Positions 1-7,367 of a stretch of DNA of 9,022 nt are shown piece after piece. Source of the stretch: Acidobacteriaceae bacterium (GTDB lineage: Bacteria > Acidobacteriota > Terriglobia > Terriglobales > Acidobacteriaceae); contig PLKY01000088.1 of the NCBI GenBank assembly GCA_003140785.1, positions 1 through 9,022 of the forward strand, read 5' to 3'. The notes beneath the pieces are model-generated. The model had not been told where the DNA came from. It searched no databases and saw nothing but the letters and a program-made list of their open reading frames with translations. Each line of letters opens with the position of its first letter. Position 1 is the first letter of the stretch. Both the position numbers and the translations under genes were made by a program.

Positions 1-365
1 AAAGCGGCAGCACGCTGCTGGCTCACGTCGTGGGTGCTGGCAAGACCTGGACCATGACGGCGGCGGCGATGGAAATGCGCCGCATGGGACTGGCCAAAAA
101 GCCGATGTTCGTCGTGCCCAACCATCTCGTCGAGCAATGGGGCGCGGCCTTTCTCCAGCTCTATCCGCAGGCGAAGCTTTTCATCGCGACCAAGGACCAC
201 TTCGCCACCGGCAACCGCCAGCGCGCCATGGCCCGCATCGCCACCGGCAATTATGACGCTGTCATCGTCTCGCACCGCTCGTTCGAGTTTCTGCCGGTAT
301 CCGACAAGCTCTTCGATCGCTTCATCAATTACTCTCACGATTTCTGGTTTCACGAGAAGTTCTAA
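1..365 (+). pseudogene. Truncated SF2 helicase / N12-class adenine methylase fragment
   Basis: The frame is open from the left edge (first full codon at 3) to a stop at 363-365, giving about 120 residues. It carries a Walker A motif (HVVGAGKTW, the ATP-binding motif I of DEAD/DEAH helicases), a FVVPNHLVEQW segment (motif Ia) and the NYDAVIVSHRSFEFLP stretch. Together these resemble the helicase part of the very large helicase/N6-adenine methylase proteins found on integrative conjugative elements and plasmids. Family members run on for many hundreds of residues. Here the recognisable sequence ends at about FDRFI (to about 327), and a short unrelated tail ending in WFHEKF follows before the stop. 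I infer that the gene was cut by insertion of the neighbouring element. The downstream half of the helicase domain and the rest of the protein are missing, so the fragment is probably inactive. The family assignment comes from recognising the motifs, not from a search. Confidence 0.75.
335..355 (+). repeat. Tandem TCACGA hexamers next to the left junction
   Basis: TCACGA occurs at 335-340 and again at 350-355, with a period of 15 bases, immediately inside the point where the helicase loses similarity. Direct hexamers near a junction could be recombinase contact sites, but a chance occurrence is quite possible. Confidence 0.25.
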
Positions 366-435
366 GCTGGTACTGATTCTAGAATGGTTAGGGATGGCCT
401 TTTGAGAGGCGGGTTGCACAGCTTCCGGCTACGCC

Positions 436-451
436 GTCCAATTCATTGGAC
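436..451. repeat. Inverted repeat, 7-bp arms with a 2-bp centre
   Basis: GTCCAAT at 436-442 and ATTGGAC at 445-451 are exact reverse complements separated by TC. A two-base centre is too tight for a terminator loop, so a protein-binding site is more likely. It overlaps the degenerate copy of the right-end palindrome motif (447-460) and lies between the end of the recombinase operon and the truncated helicase. Confidence 0.5.
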
Positions 452-460
452 TTCATTGAG
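447..460 (+). repeat. Degenerate copy of the CTCCATGGAG-type motif
   Basis: TGGACTTCATTGAG matches TGGACTCCATGGAG, the shared core of the sites at 7226-7246 and 8459-8479, at 12 of 14 positions. Its place near the left end of the element, with the other copies in the right part, would fit a recombinase or regulator recognition site. With two mismatches and no palindromy, it may be coincidental. Confidence 0.3.
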
Positions 461-471
461 AGCAAAGCTGC

Positions 472-485
472 GTGCAAATTTGCAC
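472..485. repeat. Perfect 14-bp palindrome GTGCAAATTTGCAC
   Basis: The 14 bases are perfectly self-complementary with no loop and an AT-rich centre. The site lies 77 bp beyond the stop codon of the recombinase gene, in the non-coding left end. It looks like a dimeric protein-binding site and not a terminator, because there is no loop and no clear uridine tract. What binds it is unknown. Confidence 0.5.
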
Positions 486-561
486 TTTTCGAATAGGAAA
501 CTGGCCGATATTGTCTGCTCTTGACCGGATTCTGCGCGCAAAGCCGATGGGGGCGTCCCGT

Positions 562-3500
562 CTACGCAGCGAACCGGACCGCGGCCATCCTGATCAGGAA
601 CCAGATTGCCTCGGCTTGTTGTCTTAGGGAGAGAGCGGCTGTTTCCTCGGGGCTCTTTGGGCCAACCGCGACCCAGGGTGGCGGAACCCGCAGCAGTCGA
701 CCCAGGCCAGACTGGTTCGTAGCCGTGATCCTCCACGAGAGGCCCCAGCGCTGCAGCCATTTCCGTGATGGCTTCACATTCGTGGTTCCGTCGCATGTAA
801 TCGCATCGAGATCGTCGCGTTGAAATCCAAGCGCGTCAAAGACGCCTAGGCAAGACTGCATGAGTTCTGACTGGGGAGCCCCAGCGAACACCGTTTTGGC
901 AAATTCCGGCAGCATGTTTGAGACCATGTAACCGAGTGCGGTTGTCGTGTGATCATGGTGCGAGACGACGTAGTTCTCAAGTTCAATGGACCAAATCTTA
1001 AAGGCCTTCGAGTCGAAGCCGATTTTCGGCGGCCTGGGCACTTTGGGACTTTCAACATGAGCTCCGTCGGGTACTTTCCCATTTCTTAAAACCTTAGGTT
1101 GATAGCCCCGGATCCGAAGGAACGAATCGGCACGAGATAGCATTGCGACAACATCCTGCCGACCAAGCCCAAAGATACTCGCCAACCTATCAGCCGACAG
1201 CCCCAACTCATATGACATCCACAACATGTCATAGGTGTCCTTTGGCCAAAAGTCGGGATGCGCCGCCGGCGGGCTGGGATGACAGTTTGAATGGACGGAC
1301 AACCCGAGCCGGTCGCAAAAGATCTTTAAGACGAACTCTTTCTCCGGTTCATGACACGACTTATCGTGGCCCTGCGTACAATCTATTGGCGCGATCAGGT
1401 TCGAGTTGGCGTTCTGCTCGGTGGGCGCGGGAAGTCGGTGGTACGCGGTCGAGTGAGGAAGGCCGCTCAGGCTACGTAGTTCCTCGGCCGTGGCAGCCGC
1501 GCCCAGTTTCGTTCGCGCCGCCAGGAATAGAGCAAGCAGGAGATCAAGGCAATGGACGTAATACCGAAGAGTAACTTTATCCGGGTTCGAGTGACCCATC
1601 ATTACAGCGACTGCCCAAGCGTGGTCGTTCATTCCTGAGTTGTGTAGAAGGAGGGAACGGACCTCGTGCGAAGCCTTCAGCCAGAGGGTCGTCTTCGGCA
1701 GATGCGGAAATAGATCCGGCACCCGGTCCAGATCAGCGACCATGAGGCGCATAAACATCCAATGCGCGGCGCTGTGCCGGAGCGTGTGTAGATGACAATC
1801 TTCAACCCTGGTTACGGCCCGAAGAGCATCATGAATGATGGGCACTATGACATCTTCACTGACGCCGCAGGAGAGGTCGGTACCGAGTTCTCCTGCCTCC
1901 CGAAAAAGCGCATACACGTGGTCGAGAAGTTCAGAGAATGGATGCGCCAAGGCGCCGAGCACTACTTGACGGTAGGCGTTTTCAGTTTTGAGGGTCCGGA
2001 TATCATTGTCGCGAACCCTCACCCCGCAAAGTGGCCCAGGCAGCAGGTCAGATGGCAGGAGCCCCAGACCTTCAGCGCGACGCAATCCGCCGAGGAAATC
2101 GAGGACAATCTGTCCAAGTGCCACGGTCCGATAGAGCTTCTTCCACCTCCGGTTTCGGGAAGCCTCAATGTGCTCAATCACCTGAAATATCTCATCGACT
2201 GACAGCACATGCGCATCCGCCGGATCTGACCCGGGCGCAACGCGAAACGCAACGCCTTCATCTATCGTTGACGCCCCATAGGCGAAGACAAGGTGCCGGT
2301 GATACTGGCGCAGCGCCCACGCAACGGTCGCCTGAAGACCCTGCGGAGAGATCGAGTCTTCGGCAGCCTCGTCCACCGTGAGCCTGTACAGCTCCTCCAG
2401 CGTAGTTTTGCGGTAACCTGCCGGGTCTTTATCTTGTCGCTGTAACGCGAAGCGCCGGGCAACCGTCAAGATGCAGCATCTGATGCCTGCATACGACCAC
2501 GACTTTCCCTTTCCGGAATAGGCCGGCCCGGTCAGCAACTTCTTTGCCAGCGTGCACAATTGCTTTCCACTTGGAGTTGTTTTGCGGGACCGCTCGATAG
2601 CGCTGACTGCCTGGATCGTTTGATTAGCGTCTGTCCCTCTAAAAGCAGTTCTCAGGCGGCACATCCATATTGGTTCCTGCTTTTGGCGTTTATTGCGAGC
2701 ATGGGCTTCGCTAAGGTCTGGAAGTTCGTCATTTCCCTCAACGCTTGCGTTCGTTCGCTTTCGGGGTGTGTAAACCGCCGGGTCACCATTGATTCGCCCG
2801 ATTGATCCCGGAAGAAGAGACGGACCGCGCACTACCCCGGATGCATAGTCGATCAGTTCGCTGGGGAGTTCTTTCCGCGAGTATTTGGCAATGGTCGTGA
2901 CAAAATCACTGAGTGACCGCGGCAACAGTCCTGGATCGACCGCCTGACGCTTGAACTCGGCCACGATGCCATTGACGATCACTTGAGCAATATTGCGGTC
3001 GCGCTCACTGGCTGGTGCTCCCAATTGTGAGTAGCGCGACAGAGCCTCCTTAACCTTGCCGGGCGACACACGCGAAATCAGCAGCAGGAGTCTGCCGTCG
3101 GGATACCACCGAACAATTTCTTCATTTTCACCACGAGTCAGAAGCGCCAGATCCGCGTAGCCGCGAATCGGCGAGCACCCAAAATGCTGGCGAGGATCTG
3201 TCAGAGCTCGCGCGAAAGCGACGGCCCGCTTGACGCTGAGCAGGCCACCGCGAAGTGCTGCCGTGGCTATCACCATCTCCCAACCGATAGGGGCTACGTC
3301 GAGAGAATCGCTCGTGCCGCTGTGAACGGCAAATCCGCTGAGCTGTTCTAACCAGCGCTTTTCAGCTTGCGCCCATGCAGTCACGCGACGATGTATATCA
3401 GGCAGATTCTCCGGGATAAGATTGGGGTCCTTCGTGAGGCGACCAAGCAGCGTCGGTTTCGGGATGCTCTTCTGAAACCGCCGATTCAAATTGAAGATGA

Positions 3501-3777
3501 CGCTGTTAAGGATGCGCAGCGCTGGCTGCGCATCCTTCTTCCCAAGGGTATCGATCAAATGGGACTCAACGGCGGAAACATCGGCCTTGCGAAATATTCC
3601 GGAGGGGCTGCCGCGGCAAACATCAGCGAGATAGGGCCCAAGCGGATTCACGCATGTGCGCAAGGTGTTTCGCAGTTGAGAGGCAGTGCTTTGCTGTCGC
3701 GCAGAAAAGCTGAAGAAGCCAATATCCCAGAGGCATTTCTCTGTATCATCAGGACCTCTGGCATCGACCCCGGACAT
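562..3777 (-). CDS. Large tyrosine recombinase/integrase, catalytically complete
   Basis: This 1071-aa protein carries a full tyrosine-recombinase active site. It has Arg566 in GLRRAEG, a likely beta-strand Lys597 in RTLKTEN, the HTLRH box with His664 and Arg667, His729 in MMGHSNPDK, and the nucleophile Tyr739 or Tyr740 in TLRYYVH. It should therefore cut and rejoin DNA through a 3'-phosphotyrosine link to excise and integrate the element. The HxxR-to-GH spacing (about 60 residues) is longer than in classical integrases. The catalytic core spans roughly residues 500-760. About 500 residues precede it and about 310 follow it, including a Cys/His-rich stretch (C800, H804, C808, H809 and further C and H residues to about 835) that could bind zinc, and a possible helix-turn-helix near LSADRLASIFGLGRQDV. 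Usual family members are 300-450 aa. The start codon overlaps the upstream stop as TAATG and no good ribosome site is seen, so translation is probably coupled to the 870-aa gene. It is last in the operon. Confidence 0.9.
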   Translation of the reverse strand: MSGVDARGPDDTEKCLWDIGFFSFSARQQSTASQLRNTLRTCVNPLGPYLADVCRGSPSGIFRKADVSAVESHLIDTLGKKDAQPALRILNSVIFNLNRRFQKSIPKPTLLGRLTKDPNLIPENLPDIHRRVTAWAQAEKRWLEQLSGFAVHSGTSDSLDVAPIGWEMVIATAALRGGLLSVKRAVAFARALTDPRQHFGCSPIRGYADLALLTRGENEEIVRWYPDGRLLLLISRVSPGKVKEALSRYSQLGAPASERDRNIAQVIVNGIVAEFKRQAVDPGLLPRSLSDFVTTIAKYSRKELPSELIDYASGVVRGPSLLPGSIGRINGDPAVYTPRKRTNASVEGNDELPDLSEAHARNKRQKQEPIWMCRLRTAFRGTDANQTIQAVSAIERSRKTTPSGKQLCTLAKKLLTGPAYSGKGKSWSYAGIRCCILTVARRFALQRQDKDPAGYRKTTLEELYRLTVDEAAEDSISPQGLQATVAWALRQYHRHLVFAYGASTIDEGVAFRVAPGSDPADAHVLSVDEIFQVIEHIEASRNRRWKKLYRTVALGQIVLDFLGGLRRAEGLGLLPSDLLPGPLCGVRVRDNDIRTLKTENAYRQVVLGALAHPFSELLDHVYALFREAGELGTDLSCGVSEDVIVPIIHDALRAVTRVEDCHLHTLRHSAAHWMFMRLMVADLDRVPDLFPHLPKTTLWLKASHEVRSLLLHNSGMNDHAWAVAVMMGHSNPDKVTLRYYVHCLDLLLALFLAARTKLGAAATAEELRSLSGLPHSTAYHRLPAPTEQNANSNLIAPIDCTQGHDKSCHEPEKEFVLKIFCDRLGLSVHSNCHPSPPAAHPDFWPKDTYDMLWMSYELGLSADRLASIFGLGRQDVVAMLSRADSFLRIRGYQPKVLRNGKVPDGAHVESPKVPRPPKIGFDSKAFKIWSIELENYVVSHHDHTTTALGYMVSNMLPEFAKTVFAGAPQSELMQSCLGVFDALGFQRDDLDAITCDGTTNVKPSRKWLQRWGLSWRITATNQSGLGRLLRVPPPWVAVGPKSPEETAALSLRQQAEAIWFLIRMAAVRFAA
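3508..3537. repeat. Strong intragenic hairpin, 13-bp stem with a 4-nt loop
   Basis: AAGGATGCGCAGC at 3508-3520 and GCTGCGCATCCTT at 3525-3537 are perfect reverse complements around a GCTG loop. The hairpin lies about 240 nt into the large recombinase reading frame and would fold stably in its mRNA. Neither strand has a downstream T-run, so a classical terminator is unlikely. An effect on translation or a DNA-binding role is possible. Confidence 0.7.
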
Positions 3778-6389
3778 TATCGGAGCCTGACTTGGATCGG
3801 ACGGAATCCGAGATAGGTGATGATCGGTTGGACGTACTGCAGTATCTGTTGCCCGATCTCACTCGGCGAAGCGGTAGCGCCCCTCCCTACCAGGCGATTG
3901 CCCGTCAGAAAGTGACCAGCCCACTCAGCAACAACCGGACAGCCGGAATCGAGAAGAGCATTGAACATCCAACGACGATGAATATTGGTCGGGAACCCGG
4001 GCAAGAATCTGTCGAGTATTGGCTCGCAGGTTTCCTTGCGCACCGAATTGGGCGCTCCTTCCGCATCCAGAAACCAGCACGCGTACTTGCTCAGAGTTGC
4101 CAAGCGGGTGGTGCTGTTATACGCCTCGTAGGCCTTCATCTGGGTTAATAGGTCGTCGGTAACCCAAACAAGCCGGGCCTTATCCTTGCCCTTATCCTGG
4201 AGGCGCCCGCACATTGTCTGCGCATCGATCTCGTTCGAGTGCATGAACGGACCAACGATTGGCCGCGCCCCCGTCACGAACCCGAAGAACCACACCATGT
4301 AATAGGTGTAAAGATTGTGGGCCGGTATCCAGTTATGCGACGGCAACTTGGCCCAGAGGTTTTCGACCGAGTCCATCAACCCGTGGACCGCTCGCTGCAT
4401 TGCTTTATCGGTTGGGCACGCATTAATCGCTACATAGATCTCCTCGTCTGAAGCCGGAACGAATGGGGTTTGGACGCGGTTTTGTCGGTCCAGCCTTAAG
4501 AGGGTAGACAGTTCAGTTGATTTGGATCCGTTTCCGCTCGCTGCTGGCCGCGCCAGAGTGATTGCAGTACGCAGGTAATGTACTGACCCACTGTAGATTT
4601 CCTGCAGACGCTTCATGCGGCGCACCGCGTAGAACATCTGTACGCGTGCCTCGCGCCGCAGATCGCCGGTGATCATCGTGGCGGCACTGCTATCCCTATG
4701 AGACCAACTCATGATCTCGCCATACAGCGCGGAGGCGAGAGACGAAGGCGTCATTTGGCAATCCTTGCTCAGCTTCGCTAGCAGAGTGGGTATTTGCTTG
4801 TAGTAGTAGTCCGCCGGCTGCCGGAAAACCTCGATTGCACTCGATGACTTAGAAACCAAGGAAATGCCATCCCGAACGGCCAGGAAACTCCACAGCAATG
4901 GTCCCAGCGCCGCTGCATCCGGGAGCAGTACGTACTCCCTCCGGTCGCGGTCGTATGGCGGGAGCGCCTCGCGGCGCGGCGCATCTGGGGGAAAGGTAAC
5001 ATGGATCCGGATCGATGCATTGGCACCCTCTGATCCGGGCGATATCAAGATTGCGAAAGGGATTTGATCGAAACACTCCTCTGCCGGATAGACTCGCAGA
5101 TCCATGGTGCGCTCGATATCGCTGCTGGTCCAAAGCATCACGAGCAAGTACAACAGCAGTTCGACCTCTGCCTCGACAGCCTGCTCCGCAGGGTCTGCAT
5201 CGGTACCAGATGCTGTACCAAGGACATGGACCATCGTCTTAAGTTCTTTGAGGATCTCTTGGGCGCGCCGCCTGCAATCGATGTCAATCACCGCGAGCTC
5301 AGATGGACTCAAACGATCGAACGGAAAGAATTTGCTCGCGCGAATCGCCTGATCGCTTTCTGCACCTGCCCCATTTCCCGCTCCCTTGCGCTTTCGTCCG
5401 CCCGTCTTCTTGCCTTTCTTGCTGGAACGGTGCTGCTTCCCGATTCTGCCCGCCTGCGATTTATCGGAATCAGCAGCGCCGTTGTCATCTGCGTCATCGT
5501 CTTCATCCTCATATGGGCAGTCATCGTGCCGGAATGCGTCTGACGCCTTGGCATCGTCTTCCGTACTTGCGCCAGATTTGGTTCCCGTATGTCCTGGCTT
5601 CTGACCATGACCATGATGGCGCGGCTTGATGCCGTAGGCCTGAGCCAGGTAAAAGAGGAGGTACTCCTGCTGCTTTTCGAGCCAGTCATTGGACTTTCCA
5701 TGCTTCAGCAATGCGCCGTCAAAGACCAAGCCGGCATAATTTGCGAATCGCAATGGTGGGATGTCAGCCGGGTACACCGCGACGACGGCACGTGCCCATG
5801 CCTCACCGCAGAACAATCCCCGCAATGCCAGGCAACAGTTTTTGGGAGAAACTGTTAGTGCAGGCCATGGCTTGGAGCCGGTGTACGCCTCATAGGCCGT
5901 GATGGATGTATCGCCCTTCACAGGGCCGCCCCGCAATATGGTCCCGGCCGAAATATTCAAAATCTGGAAATGAGCCAGAAAGGCATGTGCCATCAGGAGG
6001 TCGCATTGATCGTCGTATGCCGAGCCGCCATTAGGCAGGGCGAGCAAGGCGGAGTAGAGAGCGTTGCGTTGCCGGTGTCCAGTATCCCCGCCGCGCTTGC
6101 CGAGGTGCCTGGCGTCGTCAGGTGTGATGGGGCATCCAAGCACCTTGGCAATCGGTTGAAGCTTGGCAAGCGTCTCGGACCAAGTTGCCATCTTAAGCGC
6201 TGAAAGAATACCTGGCCATTGGCGATCTGCGGCAAAGAGCACGCGACCGAGCTTGCCCAGAACTTCGGGGAGGTCATCTAGCGTTGATGGTGCGACTATC
6301 GCCCAGAGGATGCGTCGCACCTCATCGGGATCGAGCCCCGCTCTGATCGCAGCATCGAGCAACCGGCGTGAAGTTGGAGCACTATTCAT
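3777..6389 (-). CDS. Recombinase-like partner protein, degenerate active site
   Basis: This is an 870-aa protein whose C-terminal 170 residues resemble a tyrosine-recombinase core. I see Arg709 in TGARP (box I), Lys733-Lys737 in DKGKDKARLVWV (possible catalytic beta-strand), Arg805 in NIHRRWMFNALLDSG (box II, with Asn in place of the usual HxxR histidine) and His826 in WAGH. No tyrosine lies at the usual 9-10 residues after the GH histidine. The next tyrosines are 852 and 859, so the nucleophile is missing or displaced. Residues of roughly 254-350 form a low-complexity linker that is first His/Gly-rich, then acidic (EDEDDDADD), then strongly basic (KKGKKTGGRKRKG). The N-terminal part is unrecognised. 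A GAGGT ribosome site at 6398-6402 supports the ATG at 6389. The start overlaps the 242-aa gene by 8 bp and the stop overlaps the next start by 1 bp. The probable role is as an obligate accessory to the active recombinase, like the second protein of multi-recombinase elements. Confidence 0.7.
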   Translation of the reverse strand: MNSAPTSRRLLDAAIRAGLDPDEVRRILWAIVAPSTLDDLPEVLGKLGRVLFAADRQWPGILSALKMATWSETLAKLQPIAKVLGCPITPDDARHLGKRGGDTGHRQRNALYSALLALPNGGSAYDDQCDLLMAHAFLAHFQILNISAGTILRGGPVKGDTSITAYEAYTGSKPWPALTVSPKNCCLALRGLFCGEAWARAVVAVYPADIPPLRFANYAGLVFDGALLKHGKSNDWLEKQQEYLLFYLAQAYGIKPRHHGHGQKPGHTGTKSGASTEDDAKASDAFRHDDCPYEDEDDDADDNGAADSDKSQAGRIGKQHRSSKKGKKTGGRKRKGAGNGAGAESDQAIRASKFFPFDRLSPSELAVIDIDCRRRAQEILKELKTMVHVLGTASGTDADPAEQAVEAEVELLLYLLVMLWTSSDIERTMDLRVYPAEECFDQIPFAILISPGSEGANASIRIHVTFPPDAPRREALPPYDRDRREYVLLPDAAALGPLLWSFLAVRDGISLVSKSSSAIEVFRQPADYYYKQIPTLLAKLSKDCQMTPSSLASALYGEIMSWSHRDSSAATMITGDLRREARVQMFYAVRRMKRLQEIYSGSVHYLRTAITLARPAASGNGSKSTELSTLLRLDRQNRVQTPFVPASDEEIYVAINACPTDKAMQRAVHGLMDSVENLWAKLPSHNWIPAHNLYTYYMVWFFGFVTGARPIVGPFMHSNEIDAQTMCGRLQDKGKDKARLVWVTDDLLTQMKAYEAYNSTTRLATLSKYACWFLDAEGAPNSVRKETCEPILDRFLPGFPTNIHRRWMFNALLDSGCPVVAEWAGHFLTGNRLVGRGATASPSEIGQQILQYVQPIITYLGFRPIQVRLR

Positions 6390-7110
6390 GGTCGGTTACC
6401 TCATCGGCAGCCACCGTGTGCGTCCTCATCCAGCGCAGCGATTTCCCGAGCAACCTCGCCCAGTCTTCCGCCTTCAGGTGTTTGAACAATTTGAGATTCC
6501 TGTTTGCGACCGCCAGAAATGTGAGGGCAAATGAATAGAGTTCATGGCGCGACATCTGATGCCGGAGAGACAGGGCGATCTGCTCGATAGTTAAGTATTC
6601 CTGGAGTGCCTCTAGAGTGATATCGAGATGAACACAGACGCGAAGCTTCCGGGGCGCATGTAGTATCCCCTGCGCTTCCCGTACGAGATCCCAGTTGAGG
6701 ATGCAAAACCAAGTATTATCGCGGCGGATCAGATGGATCGGCTGAATCATCGCCAAACGAAGGATGCCCTCCTCGTCGAGGAAGCCTGTAGACGGCCGAT
6801 GGATCCTGTCGATCCCGGCAGCACGGAGTGCCGCCTCAATTGCCGGGTCAGGTAATACCGTGAAGATATCGACGTTAGCCCACCGCGGCAAAGGATCGCG
6901 TTGATCCCGGCACTCTGGTTTGGCCTCGTAGGAGGGCCGGTTATTGATGGGCTCTCCGCTGGAAAGAATTTCGGTTTCGACCAACTCGTCGAAAGTTGAT
7001 GGCGCGTCGTCTGTTGACCGGACCCCTGTTGCAGCGTCGGCAGGCCCCGTGTGCTGCGCAGGCAGCATGACGGCGCTGTCGATCTGGTCGTGATTGCGCG
7101 AGTCGCACAT
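6382..7110 (-). CDS. Small conserved-type accessory protein of the recombinase operon
   Basis: This 242-aa protein is the first gene of the coupled trio. The first 70 or so residues are polar and probably disordered. The remainder is compact. The segment at about residues 105-180 (FLDEEGILRLAMIQPIHLI, then TWFCILNWDLVREA, then a VCVHLD strand and a helical tail) faintly recalls the ParB/sulfiredoxin-like fold, in which a PI motif precedes a short beta hairpin and a helix. That likeness is by eye only. The C-terminal third is helical and ends in a basic KHLKAEDWARLLGKSLRWMRT stretch that could bind DNA or a partner. The start at 7110 is forced, because an in-frame TGA lies directly upstream (7113-7111). 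No clear ribosome site is visible. Position and overlap with the 870-aa gene suggest a directionality factor, recombinase subunit or regulator. The function is not known. Confidence 0.65.
   Translation of the reverse strand: MCDSRNHDQIDSAVMLPAQHTGPADAATGVRSTDDAPSTFDELVETEILSSGEPINNRPSYEAKPECRDQRDPLPRWANVDIFTVLPDPAIEAALRAAGIDRIHRPSTGFLDEEGILRLAMIQPIHLIRRDNTWFCILNWDLVREAQGILHAPRKLRVCVHLDITLEALQEYLTIEQIALSLRHQMSRHELYSFALTFLAVANRNLKLFKHLKAEDWARLLGKSLRWMRTHTVAADEVTDHE
6398..6402 (-). promoter_or_regulatory. Ribosome binding site of the 870-aa gene
   Basis: The minus strand reads GAGGT eight bases before the ATG at 6389. It lies inside the last codons of the 242-aa gene. It decides the start of the 870-aa protein and shows that this gene can be translated on its own initiation signal despite the overlap. 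Confidence 0.6.
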
Positions 7111-7367
7111 TCACGGCCATTAGATAGCGGAATGGATCGTCGTGAAGCAGGCTGCGGATGACGTTGGAGGATTATTCGTAAGATATGCACTATCAGCGAG
7201 TTGAGGCGGCAATTGATGGACATGCATGGACTCCATGGAGATCGTGCAACGCTGCCAACCATCCAGCGCGGCGCGGGCAAATCGACGTTTTGAAATTAAT
7301 CTGGGCAGAGCCACGGTTGGCGTTAATTACTGACTGCACAGTTCAGTCTTACGCCTTCATTGAATAC
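7111..7367. other. Intergenic region upstream of the recombinase operon
   Basis: These 257 bases separate the stop of the 321-aa gene from the start of the three-gene operon. I see no convincing gene on either strand. The short open frames here lack ribosome sites and have atypical composition. The region probably holds the operon promoter. An operator-like palindrome at 7226-7246 lies in its middle. No strong -35/-10 pair could be picked by eye. Confidence 0.4.
7226..7246 (+). promoter_or_regulatory. Operator-like site A with palindromic core CTCCATGGAG
   Basis: The core at 7231-7240 is a perfect 10-bp palindrome. The full 21 bases match the reverse complement of 8459-8479 with two mismatches. 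The core lies about 125 bp upstream of the 242-aa gene start, between it and the 321-aa gene. A dimeric regulator or a recombinase-family protein could bind it. The shared sequence with site B is too long to be a likely coincidence. Confidence 0.6.

Larger units (their letters stand above)
328..561. other. Left end of recombinase element, non-coding
   Basis: This stretch runs from the point where the helicase fragment loses similarity to the stop of the large recombinase gene. The first 38 bases supply the foreign tail of the truncated helicase. I see no convincing gene in the rest. It is rich in short symmetrical motifs: tandem TCACGA hexamers at 335-340 and 350-355, an inverted repeat at 436-451, a motif resembling the right-end palindrome at 447-460, and a perfect 14-bp palindrome at 472-485. 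Such clustering fits an attachment or recombinase-binding region. There is no GC hairpin followed by a T-run, so no intrinsic terminator for the minus-strand operon is evident. The exact element boundary is not determined. Confidence 0.4.

Noticed and set aside
426..436. Small hairpin CGGC-tac-GCCG as a terminator of the minus-strand operon
   Set aside because: The stem is only 4 bp and no T-run follows on either strand.
1143..1574. 143-aa plus-strand open frame inside the recombinase gene
   Set aside because: It is antisense to the recombinase coding region containing the catalytic tyrosine and Cys/His cluster. Arg/Ser/Pro-rich composition is typical of a shadow frame.
6747..7280. 177-aa open frame on the minus strand overlapping the 242-aa gene
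   Set aside because: It is out of frame with the overlapping, better-supported gene. Its composition is rich in Ser, Arg and Pro as in shadow frames, and it has no ribosome site.
7120..7314. 64-aa minus-strand frame between the 321-aa and 242-aa genes
   Set aside because: It would need a GTG start without a visible ribosome site and it spans the palindromic operator-like site. No recognisable sequence supports it.
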